Shown: piece by piece, positions 53,705 through 60,918 of the stretch | Layout: each line of letters starts with the position of its first letter | Position numbering within the stretch: position 1 is the stretch's first letter | Made by a program: the position numbers and the translations under genes | Notes under the pieces: generated by a model | What the model saw: only the letters and a program-made list of their open reading frames with translations | Database searches by the model: none | What the model was told of the DNA's origin: nothing | Assembly: GCF_000296215.2 (NCBI RefSeq) | Contig: NZ_CP013949.1 | Coordinates: 744,001 to 808,000 of the forward strand | DNA: 64,000 bases | Reading direction: 5' to 3' | Origin: Bradyrhizobium sp. CCGE-LA001 | Lineage (GTDB): Bacteria > Pseudomonadota > Alphaproteobacteria > Rhizobiales > Xanthobacteraceae

Positions 53705-54459
53705 GTCAGGCCTCCATTGACGTGCCAGACCTGGCCGGTGACGTAGGATGCTTTTGGGGATGCCAGGAAGGCGATGATCTCGGCGACTTCCTCGGGTCGG
53801 CCGCGGCGGCGCATCGGGATCAGCGCTTCGGTCGCCGCAATCTGCTCGGGCGATAGCCGGCTCTCGCTCGGCTTGTCCTTGACGATGAGGCCCGGCGACA
53901 CCGCATTGACGGTGATGCCGTCTTTCGCAAGTTCGACGGCGGTGAGGCGCACCAGCGCTTCCAGCGCGGAGCGGCTTGCCGCGGTTGCCGCGAACGGCGC
54001 GAATTCGGGCCGGATGGCGTGCGCCACGAAGGATGACACCGCCACGATGCGCGCGTCTTGCCCCGCGCGCAGCAGAGGCAGCGCCGCTTCGACCATTCGC
54101 GTGAAGGCCAGCGCGGATTCATCCATGGCTTGGCGGAACTGATCCGCCGGCGTGCCGATCGCGCTGCCGCGGCGGGCATGGCCGCCGACCAGGATCAATC
54201 CGTCGAGCCGGCCGAAGGCGGCTTTTGCGGCGGCGATGGCCTCGGTCGTCGCAGTCCCCTCGGCGAGGTCGCCAAGGCATTTTGCCACCACGGCGCCTTT
54301 CGCTTCGGCATCCGAGGCCGTGGCGGCGAGGCCTTCTGCGCTCGCGCGTGTGTGGAGCAGCAGCCCAGTGCCGGGGGCGGCGAGCAGTTTTGCAGTGGCC
54401 CGGCCGATGCCGCTGGCGGCGCCGGTGACGAGAAAGACGCGTTCGAGATCAGGCATCAC
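53701..54459 (-). CDS. Short-chain dehydrogenase-like protein lacking catalytic Tyr and Lys
   Basis: A 252-residue Rossmann protein of the SDR superfamily. The cofactor motif TGAASGIG (12-19) and the Ser region AVSSF (Ser142/143) are present, as are the C-terminal VSPGLIV and VNGG segments. The catalytic Tyr-x-x-x-Lys is replaced: aligned positions read Thr159-Ala-Ala-Ser-Arg163, before SALEALVR. The usual NNAG motif also reads VGGHA. It may therefore be inactive, or use a different chemistry. Overlaps the genes on both sides by about 4 bases, so it is in the ABC/enolase operon. Confidence 0.85.
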   Translation of the reverse strand: MMPDLERVFLVTGAASGIGRATAKLLAAPGTGLLLHTRASAEGLAATASDAEAKGAVVAKCLGDLAEGTATTEAIAAAKAAFGRLDGLILVGGHARRGSAIGTPADQFRQAMDESALAFTRMVEAALPLLRAGQDARIVAVSSFVAHAIRPEFAPFAATAASRSALEALVRLTAVELAKDGITVNAVSPGLIVKDKPSESRLSPEQIAATEALIPMRRRGRPEEVAEIIAFLASPKASYVTGQVWHVNGGLT

Positions 54460-55250
54460 GATGTCGCATTGGCCGGCGGCAACGCGCCGGTGCGGTGGAA
54501 GTGGCTGAGGAAGGCTCGTGTGGCGGCTTGCTGCGGGTTATCGATGACCTGCCGCGCCGGGCCTTCCTCGACGACGACGCCGTCGCGCATGAAGATGAGG
54601 CAGTCGGCGACCTCGCGGGCGAAGGCGATCTCGTGGGTCACGATCACCATGGTCATGCCTTCGGAGGCCAGTTGCTGGATCACGCTCAGGACCTCGCCGA
54701 CCAATTCAGGGTCGAGCGCGGAGGTCGCCTCGTCGAACAGCATGACATCGGGCTCCATCGCGAGCGCCCGCGCGATCGCGACGCGCTGCTTCTGGCCGCC
54801 GGAGAGCGTTGCCGGATATTGGTCCGCTTTTTCCGCAAGGCCGACCTTGGCAAGCTGCGCGCGCGCGAGCTTCTCGGCATCCGCCTTCGCCATGCGCCGC
54901 ACCGTGACCGGTCCTTCCATGACGTTCTGCAGCGTCGTCATGTGCGGGAACAGGTTGAAGTGCTGGAACACCATGCCGGTGGTGGCGCGGAATTTTGCGA
55001 GAGTCTTCACATCGGGGAGCTTGGTACCTTCACCGAAGGCAAAGCGCGTGTCGCCGACGCGGACGCTGCCGCCGTCGGGGACGACCAGCAGGTTGATGCA
55101 GCGGAGCAGGGTGGACTTGCCCGAGCCTGACGGGCCGATCAGCGCGACGACGCCGGCCTTGGCGACGTCGAGATTGATGTTCTTCAGGACCTCGTTGCTG
55201 CCAAAGCTCTTGCGAAGGCTGCGGATCTCGATCTTCGACGTATCGCTCAT
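54456..55250 (-). CDS. Amino-acid-type ABC transporter ATP-binding protein
   Basis: A 264-residue ATPase of the polar-amino-acid (HisP/GlnQ) family. Walker A GPSGSGKST, signature LSGGQKQRVAIARAL, Walker B VMLFDEATSALDPEL and H-loop VTHEIAFARE are all present, with the family region FQHFNLFPHMTTLQNV. Overlaps the permease and SDR genes by about 4 bases each. Confidence 0.96.
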   Translation of the reverse strand: MSDTSKIEIRSLRKSFGSNEVLKNINLDVAKAGVVALIGPSGSGKSTLLRCINLLVVPDGGSVRVGDTRFAFGEGTKLPDVKTLAKFRATTGMVFQHFNLFPHMTTLQNVMEGPVTVRRMAKADAEKLARAQLAKVGLAEKADQYPATLSGGQKQRVAIARALAMEPDVMLFDEATSALDPELVGEVLSVIQQLASEGMTMVIVTHEIAFAREVADCLIFMRDGVVVEEGPARQVIDNPQQAATRAFLSHFHRTGALPPANATS

Positions 55251-55909
55251 TCGCTCACCGCCAGTCGCTTCTCGCCGCGCCGGACGAGGATGGTGAGCGG
55301 GATCAGGATCGCCGCATAGGCGACCGCGACCGCGGTGTAGGTCTCCAGCGGCCGGTAGCTGTCATGGGCGGCGACCTGGCTCTGATAGACGAGGTCGGGC
55401 ACCGCCAGCACCGAGACCAGCGAGGTGTTCTTGAACTGGATGATCGACTGGTTCATCAGCGCCGGGATCATGCGCTTGATCGCCTGCGGCAGCACGATGC
55501 GGCGCATGGTCTGGATCGGCGTCATGCCGAGCGCGGCGCCGGCTTCGGACTGGCCGCGGTCGATCGAGATGATGCCGCCGCGGATGATCTCGGAATAGAA
55601 CGAGCCGCCATAGAGCGAAAGCGCCAGCGCGGAAGCCGTGATCGGCGTCATCTCGACGCCGGCGAGGATCGGCAGCGCGTAATAGAACCAGATCAGCTGC
55701 ACCAGGATCGGCGTGCAGCGGAACGCCTCGATGAAGGCGAGCGCGGCGATGCGCAGCGCCCGAAAGCGCGACAGACTGCCGAACGCACCCAGCAGGCCGA
55801 ACAGCAGCCCGCACACCACGATGACCACGGTGAAGCCGACGGTGACGCCGAGCCCGTTGAGAAAGAGCCAGCGATAGCTCCAGAGGATGCCGAAGTCCCA
55901 CTGATACAT
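55247..55909 (-). CDS. Amino-acid-type ABC transporter permease
   Basis: A 220-residue inner-membrane permease with about five hydrophobic segments. The family features EAFRCTPILVQLIWFYYALP, YGGSFYSEIIRGGI and SEAGAALGMTPIQTMRRIVLPQA (the EAA loop) are clear. The permease may act as a homodimer because only one permease gene is present. Located between the SBP and the ATPase genes in the same direction, with a palindromic repeat in the gap to the SBP. Confidence 0.96.
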   Translation of the reverse strand: MYQWDFGILWSYRWLFLNGLGVTVGFTVVIVVCGLLFGLLGAFGSLSRFRALRIAALAFIEAFRCTPILVQLIWFYYALPILAGVEMTPITASALALSLYGGSFYSEIIRGGIISIDRGQSEAGAALGMTPIQTMRRIVLPQAIKRMIPALMNQSIIQFKNTSLVSVLAVPDLVYQSQVAAHDSYRPLETYTAVAVAYAAILIPLTILVRRGEKRLAVSE

Positions 55910-55947
55910 GCGTATTAACTCGTACCCGATGTCAGCTCAGAAACTCG

Positions 55948-56034
55948 CCGTCATGCCCGGGCTTGTCCCGGGCATCCACGTTCTCTGTGCCGCGGGGAAG
56001 ACGTGGATGGCCGGGACAAGCCCGGCCATGACGG
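55948..56034. repeat. Palindromic repeat between ABC genes (CCGTCATGCCCGGGCTTG family)
   Basis: CCGTCATGCCCGGGCTTG at the left and CAAGCCCGGCCATGACGG at the right are inverted; inner ATCCACG and CGTGGAT also pair. It separates the SBP stop (56063) from the permease start (55909) inside an operon, and so could lower expression downstream of the abundant binding protein by stabilising the upstream mRNA. Confidence 0.8.
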
Positions 56035-56062
56035 TGCGGATGCTTCAGGCGCTCAATACATC

Positions 56063-56908
56063 TTACAACGACACGCCCGGCGGAATGTCCGCTTCCGTCA
56101 CGCCCACCAGCTCCATGTTGGTGATGATCGCGTTGCGGATGAAGCCGAGGCCCTTGTTGAAGTCGATCCAGGTGTTGACGTAGTCGCGCCAGGTCTTGTC
56201 GGCCTCGCGGCGGAAGCCGGCATTCGACGTGGTGGCGAAGATCGGCGTCGGCAGCACGAGCTGGCCGAGCGACGGGTTCTTCTTCAGCACGGTCAGCGAC
56301 AGCATGGTGATCAGGCATTGCGCATCGACGCGGCCGGTCTGCAGCGCGGCGGTGGCCTCGTCGGCGGTCTTCAGCCGCGTGATCTGCGCCTTCGGTGTCA
56401 GGCGGCTGACGACCTGGTCGTGCGAGGAGCCCTGGTCGACGGCGATCTTGATGTCGGGCGAGTTCAGCTCGGCCCAGGTCTTCGGCTTGAAGTCCTTCTT
56501 GCAGAGGATGGCGAAGGCGTTGTTGAAGACCGGCACCGAGAAGTCGACCACCAGCGCACGCTTCGGGGTCGGGTTGAGGCCGAAGAAGATGTCGATTTTG
56601 TTGGCCTGGAGGTCGAGCACCGAATTGCCCCAGGTGGTCTCGGTGATCTCGAGCTCGGCCTCCATGTCGTCGGCGAGCCCCTTGGCGATGTCGATGTAGA
56701 AGCCCTTCCACTGCCCGGAGGTGAGGTCCTTCATGTAATAGGGCGCGCCGCCGCCGACGGCGCCGATCCGCATCTTCTTGGTCCGGCGGATGCGGGCGAA
56801 GGTCGATTCGTTCGGATCGGCCGTCTGCGCCACCGCCGGGGCAGCCAGCGTGGCCGCAGCCATTGCGCCAAGTCCGACAATCGATGCGACATCACGACGT
56901 GTAACCAT
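56063..56908 (-). CDS. Amino-acid-type ABC transporter substrate-binding protein
   Basis: A 281-residue periplasmic receptor (SBP_bac_3 family). It starts with a twin-arginine-like signal (MVTRRDVASIVGLGAMAAAT, cleavage near AVAQ). The mature part begins with KMRIGAVGGGAPYYMKD and contains IDIFFGLNPTPKRALVVDFS, typical of this family. First gene of the run SBP, permease, ATPase, SDR-like, enolase-superfamily. Ligand unknown, possibly an amino acid or small carboxylate. Confidence 0.93.
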   Translation of the reverse strand: MVTRRDVASIVGLGAMAAATLAAPAVAQTADPNESTFARIRRTKKMRIGAVGGGAPYYMKDLTSGQWKGFYIDIAKGLADDMEAELEITETTWGNSVLDLQANKIDIFFGLNPTPKRALVVDFSVPVFNNAFAILCKKDFKPKTWAELNSPDIKIAVDQGSSHDQVVSRLTPKAQITRLKTADEATAALQTGRVDAQCLITMLSLTVLKKNPSLGQLVLPTPIFATTSNAGFRREADKTWRDYVNTWIDFNKGLGFIRNAIITNMELVGVTEADIPPGVSL

Positions 56909-57369
56909 TTGAGAATCGCTTTTCTGGCTGGATGAAGGTGTGATGGCTCCCGCGCGAAAAATTCAGCCTTCAATCGGCGTCAGCCGGCTGAAAAATGCTC
57001 CGGATCCAATTCTCGCGCACCCTTTGTTTTGGTTCAGGCAGGATTTCATAGAAAGGCGCTGGCGGGCGGGCCCTGTCAAGACTGGATTGCATCAAGGATG
57101 TGCGCGGCCTCGAAGATAGGCATGGTGCCTATCGGCCGTGATGCTTTCGGAGGCGCGTAAGCGCGTCCGCGTGTTGCGGCAGGCGCGCCGCCGGATGAGG
57201 CTGGGAGAGCGGGGCAGTGCGCGGTATTCGGCGACTAAATTGAGAATATCCTGTGGCTCGCATTAAGAAAGCGGGCGTTTGTCCGAGGGAAGGCGGCCGC
57301 CGCCGGCGCGTCAGGCGAACAGCACCCTGTCGGTGCCGTTCGCCGAAGGTTGGTATGGATCGGCTGATC
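56909..57369. other. Intergenic region upstream of the ABC operon
   Basis: About 460 bases between the SBP gene start and the katA stop. It must hold the promoter of the ABC operon. The only conspicuous element is the inverted repeat at 57117-57135. No gene-like open frame. Confidence 0.5.
57117..57135. promoter_or_regulatory. Perfect 8-3-8 inverted repeat
   Basis: GATAGGCA, TGG, TGCCTATC. It lies about 210 bases before the SBP start in an otherwise featureless region. The size and symmetry suit a dimeric repressor such as GntR, LacI or TetR type. No regulator gene of this kind is adjacent. Confidence 0.45.
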
Positions 57370-58839
57370 CTATTCGGCGGCTTCGATGCGAAGAGTCACG
57401 AGCCGCGCCAGTGCGTCGCGGACGCCTGCACCGTAGGCGGGATCGGCCTTGGTGCAGTTGGCGATGTGCCGCTCCTGGATCGGCACGGCCGCCACCCCGA
57501 CAGAACGAGCCGTGTTGTCGAACAAGGCTTGCCGCTGCGCAGCGTTCATCTTGCGGAAGAGGTCGCCGGGTTGCCGGTAATGATCGTCGTCGATGCGGTG
57601 ATCCCAATGCGCCGCCGCGCCGTCGATCTCGAGCGGCGGCTCGTTGAGGTCGGGCTGGTCCGCCCACTCGCCGCGGCTGTTCGGGAAATAGGTCGGCGTG
57701 CGCCCGAGATTGCCGTCGATTCGCATCGCGCCATCGCGATGGTAACTGTGATACGGGCATTTCGGCGCGTTGACCGGGATCAGATGATGGTTGACGCCGA
57801 GGCGATAGCGCGCCGCGTCACCATAGGAGAACAGCCGTGCCTGCAGCATCTTGTCGGGTGAGAAGCCGATGCCGGGGACGATATGGGCCGGAGAGAAGGA
57901 GGCCTGCTCGACTTCGGCGAAGACGTTTTCCGGGTTGCGGTTCAACTCGAAATAGCCGACCTCGATCAGCGGGAAGTCCGCCTTCGGCCAGATCTTGGTC
58001 AGGTCGAACGGGTTGAAGGCGAACGCTTTGGCTTGATCGTCGGTCATGACCTGCACGAACATCGTCCAGCGCGGGAAATCGCCGCGTTCGATGCTCTCGA
58101 ACAGGTCGCGCTGGTGAGTCTCGCGGTCCTTGCCGATGAGGGCTTCAGCCTCGGCGTCCGTCAGGTTTTCGATCCCCTGCTGGGTCCGGAAGTGAAACTT
58201 CACCCAGGTGCGCTCATTGGCGGCGTTGATGAAGCTGTAGGTGTGGCTGCCGAACCCGTGCATGTGCCGGAAGCTCTTGGGAATGCCACGTTCGCTCATC
58301 ACGATGGTGACCTGGTGCAGGGCCTCCGGCAGCAGCGTCCAGAAGTCCCAATTGTTGTCGGCGCTGCGCATTCCGGTGCGCGGATCGCGCTTGATCGCAT
58401 GATTGAGGTCGGGAAAGCGCAAGGGATCGCGGAAGAAGAACACGGGCGTATTGTTGCCCACCATGTCCCAATTGCCTTCCTCGGTGTAGAACTTCAGTGC
58501 AAAGCCGCGAATGTCGCGTTCGGCGTCGGCCGCGCCGCGCTCGCCGGCCACGGTCGAGAAGCGCGCGAACATCGGGGTCACCTTGCCGATCTCCGAGAAG
58601 ATGTTCGCCTTGGTGTAGCCTGAGATGTCATGGGTGACCGTGAAGGTTCCGAAGGCGCCGGATCCCTTGGCGTGCATGCGCCGCTCGGGAATCACCTCGC
58701 GATCGAAATGGGCGAGCTTCTCGATCAGCCAGACGTCCTGCAGCAATGCGGGGCCGCGGCGGCCGGCGGTCATGATGTTGAGATTGTCGCTGACGGGGGC
58801 TCCCGTGGCGTGCGTGAGATGGGGGCGTTTGTCGCTCAT
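57370..58839 (-). CDS. katA: Haem catalase, small-subunit type
   Basis: Monofunctional catalase that decomposes hydrogen peroxide. The 489-residue protein has the active-site His56 in RRMHAKGSGAFGTF, Asn129 in VGNNTPVFF, and the proximal haem-binding Tyr in ARLFSYGDAARYRLG. Length and sequence fit clade 3. No signal peptide, so cytoplasmic. ATG 58839 (MSDKRPHLTHATGAPV) is the family start; the frame is open upstream. It follows the HD gene by 47 bases in the same direction and is probably cotranscribed. Confidence 0.96.
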   Translation of the reverse strand: MSDKRPHLTHATGAPVSDNLNIMTAGRRGPALLQDVWLIEKLAHFDREVIPERRMHAKGSGAFGTFTVTHDISGYTKANIFSEIGKVTPMFARFSTVAGERGAADAERDIRGFALKFYTEEGNWDMVGNNTPVFFFRDPLRFPDLNHAIKRDPRTGMRSADNNWDFWTLLPEALHQVTIVMSERGIPKSFRHMHGFGSHTYSFINAANERTWVKFHFRTQQGIENLTDAEAEALIGKDRETHQRDLFESIERGDFPRWTMFVQVMTDDQAKAFAFNPFDLTKIWPKADFPLIEVGYFELNRNPENVFAEVEQASFSPAHIVPGIGFSPDKMLQARLFSYGDAARYRLGVNHHLIPVNAPKCPYHSYHRDGAMRIDGNLGRTPTYFPNSRGEWADQPDLNEPPLEIDGAAAHWDHRIDDDHYRQPGDLFRKMNAAQRQALFDNTARSVGVAAVPIQERHIANCTKADPAYGAGVRDALARLVTLRIEAAE

Positions 58840-58886
58840 GGCGTAAGTCCTGGTCGATGATGGAGGTGGGTATCGGCGCCGCGCGG

Positions 58887-59528
58887 TCAGCCGTGCCAAT
58901 GGGAATTGCGGATGACGCTGCAGAAATTGCCGCGATGGAAATGCGGTTCCTTGTCGGCGATGACATCGGCCTTGACGTTGCCGAACGTCGTGTCCGGCCG
59001 ATACTTGATGCCGTCGTAGAAGGCCTGGATGATGTCTTCCTTGAAATGCGGCGTGCGCGGAAACGCCTTCACGACCGCTTCGCGCTCCGTGTCGGAATAT
59101 TCATCGTAGGTCAGTCCGAGGACATCCATCTCGACGCCCGCGGTCACCAGCGCGACGACCGGGTGCATGTGCTGAGGGATGCCCGGCGTCGTGTGCAGGG
59201 CGATCGCGGTCCAGACCGTGTAGGCGTCCGCCTCGGATATTCCGTGGCTGCGCAGGAAGTCGCGCGCGGCATGCGCGCCGTCGACCTCGAACCGCTCGTG
59301 CTTGCTGCCGTGGCCCGGCATCAGGCCGATGTCGTGAAACATGGCGCCGGCGTAGAGCAGTTCGCGGTCGAATGTCAGCCCGCGGCGAACTCCGGCCATC
59401 GCGCCGAACTGGTAGACGCGGCTGGAATGATTGAAGAGCAGGTCGGTTTCGGTATCGCGAATATATTCGGTGATGGCGCGAGCGAGCTTGCTGTCGGGAA
59501 TGACAGCGGCCTTGGTGATGTCTGACAT
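58887..59528 (-). CDS. HD-domain hydrolase, cyanamide-hydratase-like
   Basis: A 213-residue cytoplasmic protein with an HD domain. Metal ligands are His34 (NHSSRV), His65-Asp66 (FHDIGL) and Asp135 (EMDVLG). The stretch NHSSRVYQFGAM...LLYAGAMFHDIGL resembles cyanamide hydratase and related fungal/bacterial HD proteins rather than nucleotide hydrolases. Cyanamide hydratase would turn cyanamide to urea, but the specificity is not proven by sequence. Directly upstream of katA and divergent from the GlxA-type regulator. Confidence 0.85.
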   Translation of the reverse strand: MSDITKAAVIPDSKLARAITEYIRDTETDLLFNHSSRVYQFGAMAGVRRGLTFDRELLYAGAMFHDIGLMPGHGSKHERFEVDGAHAARDFLRSHGISEADAYTVWTAIALHTTPGIPQHMHPVVALVTAGVEMDVLGLTYDEYSDTEREAVVKAFPRTPHFKEDIIQAFYDGIKYRPDTTFGNVKADVIADKEPHFHRGNFCSVIRNSHWHG

Positions 59529-59576
59529 GATCAGCTCCTTGAATGTGGGTCGCCTGCATGTTAGTTCCGGGCTGGA

Positions 59577-59613
59577 TTGTCTTGAATCGACGTAATACGT
59601 CTAGAACGGACAA
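59577..59613. promoter_or_regulatory. Extended dyad in the divergent promoter region
   Basis: TTGTC (59577-59581), 7 bases, GACGT (59589-59593), AAT, ACGTC (59597-59601), 7 bases, GACAA (59609-59613). All paired parts are perfect and evenly spaced around one centre. It lies between the HD gene (start 59528) and the regulator gene (start 59662), so it is a good candidate operator for the GlxA-type regulator. Confidence 0.55.
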
Positions 59614-59661
59614 ATCCGGATCGAGGCGGCCACGGGCGCGAAGCCGAAAACGAGGACAGTT

Positions 59662-60633
59662 GTGATCGTGGCGCTGCCGGGCGTGCAGCTGCTCGACGTT
59701 GCCGGACCGCTCGACGTGTTTGCCGAGGCCAACGTGCAGGCCGGCTATGACGCCTATGCCTTGTTCGTGGCGGGTGCGGAGCCGGGGCCGATCCGCAGCT
59801 CCTCGGGTGTCCGGCTGATGCCCGACCGGATCGTCGACCGTGACTTCCAGGAACCGGTCGACACCCTGCTGGTCGCGGGATGCCCGAACGCAGCGGAAGT
59901 CCCGGCGGATGGAGGTGTCGCCGACTGGCTGCGGCGGCGGGCTTCGCGAACCCGCAGGTTCGGCTCGGTGTGCAGCGGGGCGTTCTTCCTTGCCGCCGCC
60001 GGTCTGCTCGATGGCAGGCGGGTCACGACGCATTGGGCGGTCGCGGACATGCTGGCCAGGAAATTCCCGTCGGTCACGGTGGACAAGGATGCCATCTACG
60101 TCACCGACGGCAAGCTCCGTACGGCCGCGGGCGTCACCGCCGGGCTGGATCTGGCACTGGCGCTGGTTGAGGAAGATCTCGGGCGCGATACGGCCATGAA
60201 GGTCGCAAGCCAGCTCGTGATGTTCTTCAAGCGTCCGGGTGGGCAGATGCAGTTCACCCGCAAGGGCGAGGCCGTTCCCGCCGGCCGCGCCGCGCTGCAG
60301 GAGTTGCAGCGCTGGGTCGCCGCCAACCCCTCGCTCGATCACAGCGTTGCAAACCTCGCGGAGCGCATGGAGCTCAGCCCAAGGCACTTTGCCCGGCTGT
60401 TCCGCGCCGAAGTCGGGGTCACGCCTGCGACCTGGGTCGAAGAAGCCCGGGTCAATGCGGCAAGAAGGCTGCTCGAGTTCGGCAACGAACCACCGAAGCA
60501 GGTGGCGCTGCATTGTGGGTTCGCCGATGCCGATACGCTGCGCCGCGCCTTCCATCGTCACGTCGGCGTGACGCCGGCCGAATACCGCAAGCGGTTTGCA
60601 CGAATCACGGAGGTTCCAGATCGCCGACGTTGA
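59662..60633 (+). CDS. GlxA-type AraC-family transcriptional regulator (DJ-1/PfpI plus HTH)
   Basis: A 323-residue regulator. Residues about 1-175 form a DJ-1/PfpI-like amidotransferase fold domain with FGSVCSGAFFLAAAGLL around the nucleophile-elbow Cys. Residues about 215-320 form the AraC DNA-binding domain with two helix-turn-helix units: LSPRHFARLFRAEVGVTPA and CGFADADTLRRAFHRHVGVT. Start is GTG 59662 with GAGGA about 6 bases upstream. Divergent from the HD-katA genes, which it probably controls. Confidence 0.93.
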   Translation: MIVALPGVQLLDVAGPLDVFAEANVQAGYDAYALFVAGAEPGPIRSSSGVRLMPDRIVDRDFQEPVDTLLVAGCPNAAEVPADGGVADWLRRRASRTRRFGSVCSGAFFLAAAGLLDGRRVTTHWAVADMLARKFPSVTVDKDAIYVTDGKLRTAAGVTAGLDLALALVEEDLGRDTAMKVASQLVMFFKRPGGQMQFTRKGEAVPAGRAALQELQRWVAANPSLDHSVANLAERMELSPRHFARLFRAEVGVTPATWVEEARVNAARRLLEFGNEPPKQVALHCGFADADTLRRAFHRHVGVTPAEYRKRFARITEVPDRRR

Positions 60634-60691
60634 GGTCAGAGCGGGCTGACGGGCCATCCGCCGGGTGTGCGGGGGACCTCAGGATACCCGC

Positions 60692-60720
60692 TTGCTTTCC
60701 GCTCCCTTTGGCCCCAAATA
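60692..60720 (+). promoter_or_regulatory. Candidate sigma-70 promoter of ffs
   Basis: TTGCTT (60692-60697), 17-base spacer, CAAATA (60715-60720), and the RNA 5' end expected near 60728. Spacing is ideal although the -10 is weak. Inferred from position only. Confidence 0.4.
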
Positions 60721-60727
60721 GGGACCG

Positions 60728-60826
60728 GGAGATTGGCGGTGGACGAGCCACTCGCCAACCGGGTCAGGTCCGGAAGGAAGCAGCCCTAACGAGGTCCGGA
60801 TCGGGTCGCTCGTCAGTCTCCTACCT
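60728..60826 (+). ncRNA. ffs: Signal recognition particle RNA (4.5S, small bacterial type)
   Basis: RNA core of the signal recognition particle, which binds Ffh. The highly conserved domain IV is present: GGTCAGGTCCGGAAGGAAGC followed by AGCCCTAACGA. The outer stem is visible as GAGATTGGCG (60729-60738) with CGTCAGTCTC (about 60811-60820), and the loop GTGGACGAGCCACTCGCC matches alphaproteobacterial copies. A T-run follows at 60828-60834 as terminator. Located just upstream of dnaX, a common arrangement. Confidence 0.95.
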
Positions 60827-60918
60827 GTTTTTTCGAGCGAATTGCGCCGGCGGGTCTCCCGCCAGCGCGCTCCTTTCCGCAAAAGCCGGCCGAGAGAGAT
60901 TTCATTGCGGATCGACCG

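Noticed and set aside
59101..60657. A 518-codon open frame antisense to the GlxA-type regulator
   Set aside because: Overlaps the HD gene in another frame and shows Arg-rich shadow composition.
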